The position numbers and the translations under genes were made by a program. 64,000 nt of DNA from an uncultured Collinsella sp. (GTDB lineage: Bacteria > Actinomycetota > Coriobacteriia > Coriobacteriales > Coriobacteriaceae). Location: NCBI GenBank assembly GCA_958421275.1, contig CATZLI010000003.1, forward strand, positions 212,657 to 276,656. Direction: 5' to 3'. Positions 50,763-59,969 of this stretch are shown here, piece by piece (position 1 is the stretch's first letter; each line of letters starts with the position of its first letter). The notes beneath the pieces are model-generated. The model ran no database searches. It was not told the origin of the DNA and saw only the letters and a program-made list of their open reading frames with translations.

Positions 50763-50795
50763 TGTTTCACAAAACGTGCGGGACGAAAACAAAAT

Positions 50796-50857
50796 GGGGA
50801 CGCCCCGCAAGGGGTGTCCCCAGGTGCCGGCAGATAAGGAACGTCCCCAAGTGCCGA
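50796..50857. repeat. D-type GGGGAC/GTGCCGGCA repeat
   Basis: GGGGACGCCCCGCAAGGGGT followed by GTCCCCAGGTGCCGGCAGAT and then AAGGAACGTCCCCAAGTGCCG. The same unit as at 17112, 30057 and 63314. It lies beside the 3' end of the HAD gene (minus strand). Confidence 0.8.
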
Positions 50858-50864
50858 GCCGCAG

Positions 50865-51635
50865 CTATAACAGTCCAAAGTACTTCGCGGCGTTGTAGAT
50901 GCCGTCGTCGTCCACGGCAGTCGTCACATAGGTCGCCGCGGCCTTCACGGTATCCTGCGCGTTGCCCATGGCCACACTTGTGCCCACGGCCGAGAACATC
51001 GACAGGTCGTTCTCGCCGTCGCCAAAGGCAATCGCTTCACTCGCGTCGATGCCCAGGCGCTCCAGCGTCGCCGCCACACCCAGGTCCTTGCCGCCGTTGG
51101 CCGGAATAATGTCGCAGAACAGGTCGCACCAGCGCGTGGTGAGCGAATGCGACACGGCATCGGTCACGATGTGCTCGTCAACTGGGTCAACAAAGGCACA
51201 GAACTGATAGACCGGCGCGTCAAAGGCATGCTCAAACGGCTCCTCGTGGTAGACGATTCCCGCGTTGCTGCCAGCCGTCACCACGCGCTCGGACAGGCGG
51301 TTCACAAACGAGTTCTCGCCCTGCATGCACAGTGAGTCGTAGCGCCCCTGCGCCACCTGGTCCACAATCACCGCAACGTCGTCCGGATCGATCGGGCAGC
51401 TGCGGTAAACCCCCTCGGAATCAAAACAGTGCTGGCCCGAAAGCGTAATGTACGCATCCCAACCCAAGTCGAACAGCCAATCCGGCATCTGGTAGGTCGG
51501 GCGACCCGTGGCGATTACGCACGCAATCCCCTGTTCGTGAAAGCTATCGAGCACCCGCTGCGCCGACGCCGGAATCCGATGGGTCTTAAAGCTCAGCAAC
51601 GTGCCGTCGATATCGAAAAACGCAGCCTTAATCAT
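50865..51635 (-). CDS. Cof-type HAD-superfamily phosphatase
   Basis: A 256-residue HAD hydrolase of subfamily IIB. The nucleophile motif FFDIDGTLLSFKTHRIP is at the start, motif II is IATGRPTYQ, and the Lys/acid motifs are GGKDLGVAATLERLG and AFGDGENDLSMFSAVG. The cap domain between them is of the Cof type. Members dephosphorylate sugar phosphates and flavin or PLP precursors. It begins six bases after the ABC-F gene stop, so the two form an operon. Confidence 0.9.
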   Translation of the reverse strand: MIKAAFFDIDGTLLSFKTHRIPASAQRVLDSFHEQGIACVIATGRPTYQMPDWLFDLGWDAYITLSGQHCFDSEGVYRSCPIDPDDVAVIVDQVAQGRYDSLCMQGENSFVNRLSERVVTAGSNAGIVYHEEPFEHAFDAPVYQFCAFVDPVDEHIVTDAVSHSLTTRWCDLFCDIIPANGGKDLGVAATLERLGIDASEAIAFGDGENDLSMFSAVGTSVAMGNAQDTVKAAATYVTTAVDDDGIYNAAKYFGLL

Positions 51636-51641
51636 CCTCGC

Positions 51642-53501
51642 CTACTCCTCGCCCTCGAGCTTCTCGCTCGCCTCGAGCCACGCCATCTCCAACTCGTCCA
51701 TGGCGGCGTGGGCCTCGTCGATCTTTGCCTGCTGCTCGCCCAGCGCCGTGTAATTGGTGGGGTCGACCTGGGTCATCGCGGCCTCGGCCTCCTCCACGCG
51801 TGCGCGCTGCGTCTCCATTTTGCGCTCGAGCGAGCTCACCTCGCGGCGGAGCTTCTGGCGTTCGGCGTTGGAAAGGCCGTTGGGCTGACCGCTCGACTTG
51901 GGCTTTTCGGCCGCAGCCGCCGCGGCACCGGTGTCAAACGTGCCGGTCTTGGCACTCGGCGCACCCACGGGCTCGCCCTCGGCGGTGGCGTTGCACAGGC
52001 GCAGGTACTGGTCGACGCCGCCGGGCATATGCGTCAGGTGACCGTCGATCAGCGCCCACTGCTGGTCGGTCACGCGCTCCATCAAGAAGCGGTCGTGTGT
52101 CACCAGGATCAACGTGCCGGGCCAGCCGTCGAGCAGGTCCTCGACAATCGCGAGCATGTCGGTATCCAGGTCGTTGCCGGGCTCGTCCAGGATGAGCACG
52201 TTGGGCTCGTCCAGGATCGTCAGCAGCAGCGACAGGCGACGGCGCTGGCCGCCCGAAAGATCGCCGATGCGGCTCCAGAGCTGCTGCGTCGTAAATCCCA
52301 GGCGCTCGCAGAGCTTCTCGGGCGAAGTCTCCTTGCCGTCGATGACGTAGTACTTCTTATAGTTGCTGAGCACCTCGCGGATCGTGTCGCCCATGTAGGG
52401 CTCGAGCTCCTCGAGCTGCTGCGACAGCACGCCAAAGCGTACCGTCTGGCCAATCTTCACGCGGCCGCGCGTGGGCGCAATTTTGCCCTGGATCACATCA
52501 AGCAGCGTCGACTTGCCAGCGCCATTCTCACCCAAAAGACCATAGCGGTCGCCCGCACCAATGAGCCAGGTCACATCGGTGAGCACCTGCTTGGGCACGC
52601 CATCGGTATCCGCATAGCCGGCATCCACGTCGACCACATCGATAACCTGCTTGCCCAAGCGGCTCACGGCGAGGCGTTTGAGCTCCAGCTCGTCACGCAC
52701 GGGCGGCACGTCGGCGATCAGCTCGCGGGCGGCATCCACGCGAAACTTGGGCTTGGTGGAACGAGCCTGGGCACCGCGGCTCAGCCACGCGAGCTCCTTA
52801 CGTGCCATGTTGCGACGGCGCTCCTCGGTAACCGCGGCCATGCGGTCGCGTTCCACGCGCTGCAGGATGTAGGCCGAGTAACCGCCCTCGAAGGGGTCGA
52901 CCTGGCCGTCGTGGACCTCCCACATGCTGGTGCAGACCTCGTCCAAGAACCAACGGTCATGCGTGACCACGAGCATGGCGCCCTGGCCACGCTGCCAGCG
53001 GGCCTTTAAGTGACGCGCGAGCCAGTTGATGGTGCGCATGTCCAGGTGGTTGGTGGGCTCGTCGAGCATGAGCACGTCGTAGTCGCCGATCAGCAGGCGC
53101 GCGAGGTCCACGCGACGGCGCTGGCCGCCCGAAAGCTCGCCCACCGTGCCCTCCCAGGGCACATCGCTAATAAGGCCGGCCAGAATCTGGCGTGTGCGGG
53201 GGCTCGACGCCCACTCGTACTCGGGCGTGTCGCCCACGACGGCATGATGCACGGTGTCGGTATCGACCAGGTTGTCCTTTTGGCCGAGCAGACCGATCGT
53301 GGTGCCGCGACGGTGCGTCACGCGCCCGTCATCGGGCTCCAGCGTACCGGCGAGCACGCTCAGCAGCGTCGACTTGCCGTCGCCGTTTTTGCCGACAATA
53401 CCAATGCGGTCGCCCTCGCCCACGCCGAGCGTCACGCTATCGAAAATATGCTTGGTGGGAAACTCTAGGCTGACGGAATCGCATCCCAAAAGAATCGCCA
53501 T
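51642..53501 (-). CDS. ABC-F-family ATPase (Uup/YdiF-like)
   Basis: A 619-residue soluble protein with two ABC domains and no membrane part. First domain: VGKNGDGKSTLLSVLAG and LSGGQRRRVDLARLL. Second domain: LGENGAGKSTLLDVIQG and LSGGQRRRLSLLLTIL with ILDEPGNDLD. The linker between them holds ERRRNMARKELAWLSRGAQA, and the C-terminus is a coiled coil (SSLERKMETQRARVEEAEAA) as in Uup. ABC-F proteins act on ribosomes, some giving antibiotic protection, others aiding translation or DNA-related processes; no resistance is implied. AAGGAG precedes the ATG at 53501, and a longer frame upstream crosses repeat A8 and is rejected. Confidence 0.92.
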   Translation of the reverse strand: MAILLGCDSVSLEFPTKHIFDSVTLGVGEGDRIGIVGKNGDGKSTLLSVLAGTLEPDDGRVTHRRGTTIGLLGQKDNLVDTDTVHHAVVGDTPEYEWASSPRTRQILAGLISDVPWEGTVGELSGGQRRRVDLARLLIGDYDVLMLDEPTNHLDMRTINWLARHLKARWQRGQGAMLVVTHDRWFLDEVCTSMWEVHDGQVDPFEGGYSAYILQRVERDRMAAVTEERRRNMARKELAWLSRGAQARSTKPKFRVDAARELIADVPPVRDELELKRLAVSRLGKQVIDVVDVDAGYADTDGVPKQVLTDVTWLIGAGDRYGLLGENGAGKSTLLDVIQGKIAPTRGRVKIGQTVRFGVLSQQLEELEPYMGDTIREVLSNYKKYYVIDGKETSPEKLCERLGFTTQQLWSRIGDLSGGQRRRLSLLLTILDEPNVLILDEPGNDLDTDMLAIVEDLLDGWPGTLILVTHDRFLMERVTDQQWALIDGHLTHMPGGVDQYLRLCNATAEGEPVGAPSAKTGTFDTGAAAAAAEKPKSSGQPNGLSNAERQKLRREVSSLERKMETQRARVEEAEAAMTQVDPTNYTALGEQQAKIDEAHAAMDELEMAWLEASEKLEGEE

Positions 53502-53560
53502 ATGCCCTGCTCCTTCGTAGAAATTCAACGTTGTCCATGATAGCAGCGAGCCCCACCCCA

Positions 53561-53597
53561 AACCACCACGAAGGCGCCTGTCCCCTTTGTGGCGGTC
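53561..53597 (-). repeat. Hairpin repeat A8 (diverged)
   Basis: AACCACCACGAAGG and CCTTTGTGGCGGTC with loop CGCCTGTCC. It has two stem changes relative to the consensus, so it is an older copy. Confidence 0.85.
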
Positions 53598-53618
53598 GTT
53601 TCGGTCGCAGAGCAAAAA

Positions 53619-53650
53619 GGCGGGCCATCTCCCAAAAGAGATGACCCGCC
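53619..53650 (-). terminator. Intrinsic terminator of the pst operon
   Basis: On the minus strand GGCGGGTCATCTC pairs with GAGATGGCCCGCC, then TTTTTG. It lies 57 bp after pstB. Confidence 0.9.
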
Positions 53651-53706
53651 TCTCCAATCAGTCCCGCGGCAACCGTGGCCGCCGCGGGCCTCAAGCATGT
53701 CCCGGA

Positions 53707-54579
53707 CTAGGAGAACATGCCGGTGAGGTAATCATTCAGCCGCTTATCCTTGGGCCGTTGGAAAATCTCGTCAGTCTCGTCGTACTCGACCATATCGCCC
53801 ATGTAGAAGAACGCCGTGCGGTTGGACACGCGCGACGCCTGCTCCATGTTGTGCGTCACGATGACAATGGCGCGGTCGGCCACGATCGACGACATAAGGT
53901 CCTCGATCGCCAACGTCGAGATGGGGTCGAGCGCCGAGCAGGGCTCGTCAAACAGGATCACGTCGGGGTTGAGCGCCAGCGTGCGCGCAATGCACAGACG
54001 CTGCTGCTGGCCGCCCGAAAGCGCGTAGGCGCTCTTGTCGAGCTTGTCCTTGACCTCGTCCCAAAGCGCCGCGCCGCGCAGGCTTTCCTCGACCATGCGG
54101 TCGAGCTCGTCGCGGTCGGTGATGCCGTGGCGCTTAGGCGCAAACGTGATGTTGTCGCGAATGGACTTGCGGAACGGGTTGGGCTGCTGGAACACCATGC
54201 CAATGGAACGGCGCAGCTCGTAGGTGTTTTCGGTCTTGGTGTTTACATTGCGCCCGCGATAGTTGATCTCGCCCTCCACGCGGCAGCCGCGAATCTCGCG
54301 ATTCATCAGGTTGAGGCTGCGTAAGAAGGTCGACTTACCGCAGCCCGAAGGCCCGATGAGCGCCGTGATCTCGCCCTTGTGGAAGTCGAGCGACGTATTG
54401 TGCAGTGCATTGTGGTCGCCATAGTACACGTTGACGTCCTTGGTGGAGAGCACAACCTCGTCGCTCACGGCCTTGCCGCTCACGCGCACGCGCTTCTCGC
54501 TCTCCCCCACGCTCGACAGGAAGTCCCGGGTGTCGGACGATGCCGCTTCGGTTGCGGGCGTTACATTCATCTCGCTCAT
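53707..54579 (-). CDS. pstB: Phosphate ABC transporter ATP-binding protein
   Basis: A 290-residue ATPase of the high-affinity phosphate importer. Walker A GPSGCGKSTFLRSLN, Q-loop GMVFQQPNPFRKSI, signature LSGGQQQRLCIARTL, Walker B VILFDEPCSALDP, and the PstB-typical ending around FFYMGDMVEYDETDEIFQRP. The first 35 residues are a hydrophilic extension. The start overlaps the pstA stop by four bases (ATGA). It is the last gene; no phoU follows. Confidence 0.96.
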   Translation of the reverse strand: MSEMNVTPATEAASSDTRDFLSSVGESEKRVRVSGKAVSDEVVLSTKDVNVYYGDHNALHNTSLDFHKGEITALIGPSGCGKSTFLRSLNLMNREIRGCRVEGEINYRGRNVNTKTENTYELRRSIGMVFQQPNPFRKSIRDNITFAPKRHGITDRDELDRMVEESLRGAALWDEVKDKLDKSAYALSGGQQQRLCIARTLALNPDVILFDEPCSALDPISTLAIEDLMSSIVADRAIVIVTHNMEQASRVSNRTAFFYMGDMVEYDETDEIFQRPKDKRLNDYLTGMFS

Positions 54580-55502
54580 TCGGCCGTCATCTTCCTTGCC
54601 AGTTGCTTGCCCACAATGCGGGCGATTACGTTAAACAGCAGCACGCAAATCATCAGCAGTGCAGCGGTGCCCCAGACGATCTGCTGGGCCTCGGGGCTGC
54701 CCTCGCCATAGATCTTGTAGATGTGCACGGCGAGCGACTCGCCGGGACGGAACACGTTCCAAGCGCAGGTGGGGCTCGACAGGTTAAAGCTCAAGAAGTT
54801 CAGGCGAACCGGCGAGCTCATACCCGAGGTAAAAAGCAGTGCTGCGGCCTCGCCAAACACGCGACCGGCCGAAAGCACGATGCCCGTCACGATGGCAGGC
54901 ATGGCCTCGGGGATCAGGATGTGCAGCGTGGCCTCCCAGCGAGTGAGGCCCATGGCCAGGCACGCATCGCGCTGGGCCTGTGGCACGTCCTCGAGCGCCT
55001 GCTGGATCACGCGCACCAGGATGGGGATGTTGAACATGGTGAGCGCGACGGCGCCGGAGATGATGGAGTACTTCCAGCCCAGCTGCACCGAGAACACCAG
55101 AAAACCGAACATGCCGACGACGATGGAAGGCAGCGAGGACAACGTCTCGATGGCGGTGGAGGCGATGTCGCGGATGGGTCCGTCCGGCGCGTACTCAACC
55201 AAAAAGACCGCGCCACCCAGGCTGATGGGCACCGAGATGATCAGGGTGATCAGCAGCAGGTAGAACGAGTCGAACAGCTGGTAGAGCACGCCGCCCTGCG
55301 TTCCGTTGGCGCGCGACGGCTCCGTGAGAAAGCCCGGCTGGAACAGCGTCGAGATGCCCTCGAACAGGATATAGGCCACCATGGAGACGACGATGAGCAT
55401 GACGATGGCGACGATCGCCGTCAACACGCCCGTGGCGAAGCGGTCCTGCTTTTGGACACGCCCGAGCCTCGCCTCGTCGATGTGGATACGCGTGCTAGCC
55501 AC
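54576..55502 (-). CDS. pstA: Phosphate ABC transporter permease
   Basis: A 308-residue membrane protein with six helices and the permease loop AMGLTRWEATLHILIPEAMPAI split by its EAA motif. VVSMVAYILFEGISTLFQPG begins the periplasmic-side loop, and YKIYGEGSPEAQQIVWGTA is PstA-typical. It starts with GTG at 55502, overlapping the end of pstC by eight bases, with AAGGGGGCGAAGG upstream. Confidence 0.95.
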   Translation of the reverse strand: MASTRIHIDEARLGRVQKQDRFATGVLTAIVAIVMLIVVSMVAYILFEGISTLFQPGFLTEPSRANGTQGGVLYQLFDSFYLLLITLIISVPISLGGAVFLVEYAPDGPIRDIASTAIETLSSLPSIVVGMFGFLVFSVQLGWKYSIISGAVALTMFNIPILVRVIQQALEDVPQAQRDACLAMGLTRWEATLHILIPEAMPAIVTGIVLSAGRVFGEAAALLFTSGMSSPVRLNFLSFNLSSPTCAWNVFRPGESLAVHIYKIYGEGSPEAQQIVWGTAALLMICVLLFNVIARIVGKQLARKMTAE

Positions 55503-56403
55503 GAGCCTTCGCCCCCTTGCGGCCGATAAGGTGGATGATCAGGATGAAGATGAGACTCATGCCCATCAGCAGCAGGCCGAGCGCCCACAGAACATCGTCT
55601 TGGGCCGAGCCCTCGGCATAGACTGCCATGGACGTGGTGAGCGTGGTGGTGATGGTGGACGCCGGCGACAGCAGCGACGTCGGCATGGCCTCGATGCCGC
55701 CGATGACCATGCGCACGGCGAGCGTCTCGCCAAAGGCGCGGGTCATGCCCAAGATAACCGCGGTCATGAGCGACGGCATGGCGGACTTGAGCACCACGTG
55801 CCAGATGGTCTGCCAGCGGGTGTAGCCCAGCGCGAGCGAGCCCTGGCGGTAGCCGTCGGGCACGGCGCGCAGGCCATCGACCGAAAGCGTGGTCATCGTC
55901 GGCAGAATCATGACCGCCAGCACGATGGCGCCGGGCAAGATGCCCAGGCCCGTGCTCACGTGGAAAACGCTCTTCATAAGACCGACGACCACGTGAAAAC
56001 CGATCAAGCCAAAAACGACCGAGGGAATACCGGTCAAAAGCTCAATAAGCGGCTGAAAGATCTTGGAGCCAAATTTTGGTTGGATCTCGACCGCAAAGAT
56101 GGCAGAGCCGATGGCGATGGGCAACGCGATGAGCGTGGAGAGCACCATGACCGCAAACGAGGTGACGATCAGGGGCAGGGCGCCGGTGTAGGGCAGGCCG
56201 TTTTCGGCCGTGTTGGCCAGGTCCCACTTGGTGCCGGTGAAAAACTCGACGACCGAGACGCCGTCTTTGACAAAAGCCGAGAGGCCCTTTTGGGCGACCA
56301 TAAAGATGAGCGCGGCAACGACAAGCGTCACGAGCGCTACGCACGCGCCCGTGACGCCCAGGCCCACGTTCTCAAGGTCGCGCTTTGGCAGCTGTTTTGC
56401 CAT
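55495..56403 (-). CDS. pstC: Phosphate ABC transporter permease
   Basis: A 302-residue membrane partner of PstA. The long periplasmic loop contains SVVEFFTGTKWD, as in PstC (SxxFFxGxxWxP), and the conserved loop is SLALGYTRWQTIWHVVLKSA. Six helices. It follows pstS after a 24-bp gap. Confidence 0.95.
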   Translation of the reverse strand: MAKQLPKRDLENVGLGVTGACVALVTLVVAALIFMVAQKGLSAFVKDGVSVVEFFTGTKWDLANTAENGLPYTGALPLIVTSFAVMVLSTLIALPIAIGSAIFAVEIQPKFGSKIFQPLIELLTGIPSVVFGLIGFHVVVGLMKSVFHVSTGLGILPGAIVLAVMILPTMTTLSVDGLRAVPDGYRQGSLALGYTRWQTIWHVVLKSAMPSLMTAVILGMTRAFGETLAVRMVIGGIEAMPTSLLSPASTITTTLTTSMAVYAEGSAQDDVLWALGLLLMGMSLIFILIIHLIGRKGAKARG

Positions 56404-56427
56404 TACAAACCTTTCCGGGGCGATTAC

Positions 56428-57366
56428 TTATTTAGCGGAGACCTTGCCGCTGGCGTCCTTGACGATCTTCATGGCAGAGACGGGGATAAAGCCCTGCTCC
56501 TCGACGAGCTTGCCCTGCACGTCGTCGGAAAGCATGAACTCCAGGAAGGCCTTGGTGGCGTCGTCGGCGTCCTTTGCGCAGTACATGTGCTCGGTAGCCC
56601 AGATCTTGAAGGAGTCGTCGGTGACGTTTGCACTCTTGGGCTCCACGCCCTCGACCTTAATGGCGTTGAACTTGGAGTCATCGAAGTGCGAGAAATCGAG
56701 GTAGGAGATGGCGTTGTCGGTGCTGCCCATCTGAGTCTGGACGTCGCCGGACTTGTCGAGCTCGGCATCGCCCTTAAAGTCGACGGTCTCGTCGCCAAAG
56801 ACGGCGGCCTCGAAGGTGGCGCGGGTACCGGAGCCGGCCTTGCGGTTGAGGACGACGATGGTGGCGTCGCCGCCGCCGACCTCCTTCCAGTTGGTAATCT
56901 GACCGGAGAAGATACCCTTGAGCTGCTCGAGGGACAGGTCGTCGACCTTGACGTTCTTGGAGACAACAGGACCCATGCCCACGACAGCAACCTCGTGGTC
57001 GACGAGGTTCTTGACCTGGTCGGCCTCGAGCTTGGTCTCGGCGAAGACGTCGGAGTTACCGATGGTAACGGTGCCGGCGGCGACAGCGGTCAGGCCCTTG
57101 CCCGAACCGTTGCCCGAGCCGGAGACGGAGACGTCCGGGTTGGCATCCATGAACTTCTCGGCAGCGGCCTCGACGAGAGCCTGGAACGAAGAGGCACCGT
57201 CGTAGGTCACCTCGCCGGAGACGGACTCGGCAGCAGCGGCGCTACCCTTGTCGGCGGCGTCGGATGTGCCGGAGCCGCCGCAGCCAACGAGACCGAGACC
57301 GACGATGCTGACAAGACCACCAGCGAGGCCGAGGAACTGACGACGAGAATAAGCCTGATCGAGCAT
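56428..57366 (-). CDS. pstS: Phosphate-binding lipoprotein
   Basis: A 312-residue substrate-binding protein. The N-terminus has a twin-arginine-like SRRQFLGLAGG (Arg 8-9) and a lipobox GLVGC with Cys29, so it is likely exported folded by Tat and lipid-anchored outside the membrane. Phosphate contacts are typical: VTYDGASSFQALVE, GSGNGSGKGLTAVAAG, AVVGMGPVVSKN, and RKAGSGTRATFEAAVFG. The ATG at 57366 has AAAGGAAG upstream. It heads pstSCAB. I see no clear PHO box and no phoBR nearby. Confidence 0.94.
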   Translation of the reverse strand: MLDQAYSRRQFLGLAGGLVSIVGLGLVGCGGSGTSDAADKGSAAAAESVSGEVTYDGASSFQALVEAAAEKFMDANPDVSVSGSGNGSGKGLTAVAAGTVTIGNSDVFAETKLEADQVKNLVDHEVAVVGMGPVVSKNVKVDDLSLEQLKGIFSGQITNWKEVGGGDATIVVLNRKAGSGTRATFEAAVFGDETVDFKGDAELDKSGDVQTQMGSTDNAISYLDFSHFDDSKFNAIKVEGVEPKSANVTDDSFKIWATEHMYCAKDADDATKAFLEFMLSDDVQGKLVEEQGFIPVSAMKIVKDASGKVSAK

Positions 57367-57570
57367 GATCTTCCTTTCATACATGCGACTCGCGGGCACC
57401 CTGCCCGCTTTGCTGTTTGGAAAGATACGACCCCGACCGGGCAGCGCCCGCGCCAACTGCGGTTTTTTACGGGCATCTGATAGACCCTTACCGCAAGCTC
57501 TGTCCAGCCTTTACAAACGGATAACAATCCAGCGCCGAACATGGCGCACCTTTTACACCAATAAAAACAA

Positions 57571-57637
57571 AGTTGCGGTGAAATAGTTCCTGCTTGGCCA
57601 TCAAATGGCCCATTCTAGGAACTATTCCACCGCAACT
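57571..57637. repeat. 67-bp palindromic element E2
   Basis: Arms AGTTGCGGTGAAATAGTTCC and complement (one mismatch), inner hairpin GGCCATCAAATGGCC. 23 bp from the 3' end of the dipeptidase gene. Confidence 0.9.
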
Positions 57638-57659
57638 TAGATTAGGAAACCGCGCAACC

Positions 57660-59096
57660 TTAAAGCTCCAGTTCGTTTAGACGAAGGATTGCCACGATAT
57701 AGATCTTGAGCGCTTGCTTGAGCTGTTCCTCGTTGGCGCACTCATTGGGGCCGTGCATCTGGCCGCCCCACGCGGGCAGCTCCAGGCCGGTCTCTTCGGG
57801 GCCAAACGAGACGGCGCGGGCAAAGTTGCGCGCGTACGTGCCGCCGCCCATGGCAAAGGGCTCAGCATGCTTGCCGGTGAACTCGTTATAGGTATCGATA
57901 AGCGCCTTCACGGCCGGATCGTCGGCAGACACCGAGAACGGCACCTTCGCGCGACCCAGCTGGCACGTCACGCCAAAACGGCCCACGAGCGGGTCGAGCT
58001 GCTCGCGGATGGTATCGGCACTCGTACTGTCGGGGAAGCGCACGTCGATGACCTGCTCAATATGGCCATCCGCCACGCGGATGACTCCAGCGTTGCAGGT
58101 AAGCGGGCCAAACGCCGGACTCGTCGCATCGATACCTAGGCCGCGGCCATAGGCATCCGCATACACAAAGGCCAGGAACTTGACGAACTCATGCTCGGCA
58201 GGCGTCAGCAGGCGCTCGTCGCGTGCACCAAACGCGTCCTCGGCCTCGCGCAGATACGACACGATCAGGCCGACGGCATTGATCGTTCCCTCGGGCATCG
58301 AAGCATGGCCACCGATACCGTGGGCGAAAATCTGCGCATGGCCATTATCAAGCGCCGTGATCTCCAGACGATCGGCGTTCTCGACCGGCGCCGGCAACTC
58401 ATCGGCGGCAATCGCAAGCTCGCAGATGGACTGCGACGGAATGGCATTGCTCGCCTCGGAGCCGCTCCACGACACGATGCGCCCGCCGTCGATCTTGGGG
58501 CTCACGAACGTCGCCCCAAACTGGCCCTTCTCGGCATTGCAGACCGGGAACTCGGCATCGGGCGTAAACAAAAAGTCGGGGTCTGCGTGATTTTCCAGAT
58601 AATGGTGAACGTCGGACATGCCCACTTCCTCATCGCAGCCCAGCAGCGCGCGGAAGGTATAGCGCGGCACAATGCCGTGCTTGAGCAGGTAGGCACCGGC
58701 GTAGAGCGACAACACCGCCGGACCCTTGTCATCAATCACGCCACGGCCGAGCAGCCAGCCCTCGCGACGCTCCATCGCAAACGGGTCGGTGTTCCAGCCG
58801 GGGCCGGCGGGCACCACGTCCACGTGGCAGATGGTCGCGAGCTGCTTGTCGCCGCGACCCGGGATATCGGCAATGCCCACATAGCCCTCGTCGTCGCTCG
58901 TCTGGTAGCCGAGCTTTTGCGCAATGCCGAGCGCGCAATCGAGCGCATCACGAACCGGGCGGCCAAACGGCGCGCTAGGCTCCGCATCGGCAGCAACGGC
59001 TACGGACGGATAACTCACCAGCTGCTCGATATCGGCGACGACATCCTCCCAGACCTCGTCGACATACTCAGCGACGCTCTGCTCCACCTGATTCAT
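57660..59096 (-). CDS. PepV/Sapep-type dipeptidase (M20)
   Basis: A 478-residue dinuclear metallopeptidase that splits dipeptides in the cytosol. Metal ligands: ICHVDVVPAGPGWNTDPF near residue 90, GRGVIDDKGPAVL near 118, and CDEEVGMSDVHHYL near 152, with the late GGGTYARNF and QMHGPNE (final His). The large lid between residues about 190 and 390 is typical of PepV. AAGGAGG lies before the ATG at 59096. A HAD phosphatase gene ends 54 bp upstream on the same strand. Confidence 0.9.
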   Translation of the reverse strand: MNQVEQSVAEYVDEVWEDVVADIEQLVSYPSVAVAADAEPSAPFGRPVRDALDCALGIAQKLGYQTSDDEGYVGIADIPGRGDKQLATICHVDVVPAGPGWNTDPFAMERREGWLLGRGVIDDKGPAVLSLYAGAYLLKHGIVPRYTFRALLGCDEEVGMSDVHHYLENHADPDFLFTPDAEFPVCNAEKGQFGATFVSPKIDGGRIVSWSGSEASNAIPSQSICELAIAADELPAPVENADRLEITALDNGHAQIFAHGIGGHASMPEGTINAVGLIVSYLREAEDAFGARDERLLTPAEHEFVKFLAFVYADAYGRGLGIDATSPAFGPLTCNAGVIRVADGHIEQVIDVRFPDSTSADTIREQLDPLVGRFGVTCQLGRAKVPFSVSADDPAVKALIDTYNEFTGKHAEPFAMGGGTYARNFARAVSFGPEETGLELPAWGGQMHGPNECANEEQLKQALKIYIVAILRLNELEL

Positions 59097-59150
59097 GGAC
59101 TGCCTCCTTACCAATGAGCGACGGGTACGCCCGCCCCTCACATCAAGTAC

Positions 59151-59819
59151 TTATATAGCGAAAAGTTTAGCAAGCTCGGCCACCGAGTGCACCACTGCAT
59201 CGGCACCCGCCGCCTCGTGCTCGCCCGGCGCCGCCGCGCCCGAATAGATACCGATGCACGGTACGCCCATTGCGTGCGCGCCCTCCACATCGTTGAAGCG
59301 ATCGCCGATCATCACGGCATCGCCCGCCGTCATACCGAGCTCTGCCAGGGCATCGCGGACCGAATCGGCCTTGGTCTCGCGCCCCTGCAGCGGATTCATG
59401 CCAGCCACCGCCTCAAACTGAGAAAGACCCAGCTCATGCACCATGTCGATACACTTCGCCTCCACGCGCGACGTCGCCACGGCCAAACGCTTACCCTGAG
59501 CGGCCAACCCATCCAGCAGCTCGGGGATCCCATCGAACACGGGGTACTCTTCCGGTCCCAGCTCATCAAAAAAGGCGCGGTACTCGTCGGCCACCACAAG
59601 CGACTCCTCGCGCGAGAAGCCGTAAAAGTCGTGAAAGCTCTTCCACAGGGGCGGCCCGATCATACGGCGCAGGTCACCCATCTGCGCTTCCGAAAACCCG
59701 CGTGCGGCCAGCGTCTTGCGCGTCGAGGTCATCACCGCCCGACCCGTATCGGCCACCGTGCCATCAAAATCAAACAGCACGACCGGCCGCCTGCTTATCT
59801 CCAGTGCCTCCATCGGCAT
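59151..59819 (-). CDS. HAD-superfamily hydrolase, phosphoglycolate phosphatase-like
   Basis: A protein of about 222 residues. Nucleophile motif VVLFDFDGTVADTGRAV near residue 13, a helical cap (LRRMIGPPLWKSFHDFYGF), motif II VATSRVEAKCIDMV, and GDAVMIGDRFNDVEGAHAMG. This pattern is shared by Gph and PpaX, which remove phosphate from phosphoglycolate or serve as pyrophosphatases. The start lies at one of two close ATGs (59819 or 59813), with GGAAGAGG just before the first. Confidence 0.88.
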   Translation of the reverse strand: MPMEALEISRRPVVLFDFDGTVADTGRAVMTSTRKTLAARGFSEAQMGDLRRMIGPPLWKSFHDFYGFSREESLVVADEYRAFFDELGPEEYPVFDGIPELLDGLAAQGKRLAVATSRVEAKCIDMVHELGLSQFEAVAGMNPLQGRETKADSVRDALAELGMTAGDAVMIGDRFNDVEGAHAMGVPCIGIYSGAAAPGEHEAAGADAVVHSVAELAKLFAI

Positions 59820-59969
59820 CCCTCTTCCCCAGTTGACGATTTCCACACCGACACTTCAAACTGTTGACTATTCAACAATTTAACCTAGCAATGTAGAGCA
59901 ACTCCACTATACTTGTCGCACTTTGCTCTCAGAAGGCGGCGCCGTCGCGCCCCAACGAAAGGTGCAATT

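Noticed and set aside
51429..53009. Open frame of about 530 codons opposite the ABC-F gene
   Set aside because: Shadow of an ATPase whose both P-loops and signatures are intact on the other strand.
55381..57480. Open frame of about 700 codons on the plus strand opposite pstSCA
   Set aside because: It lies antisense to three strongly recognised genes. Long antisense frames are a normal result of high-GC third positions; its protein is compositionally odd and matches nothing.
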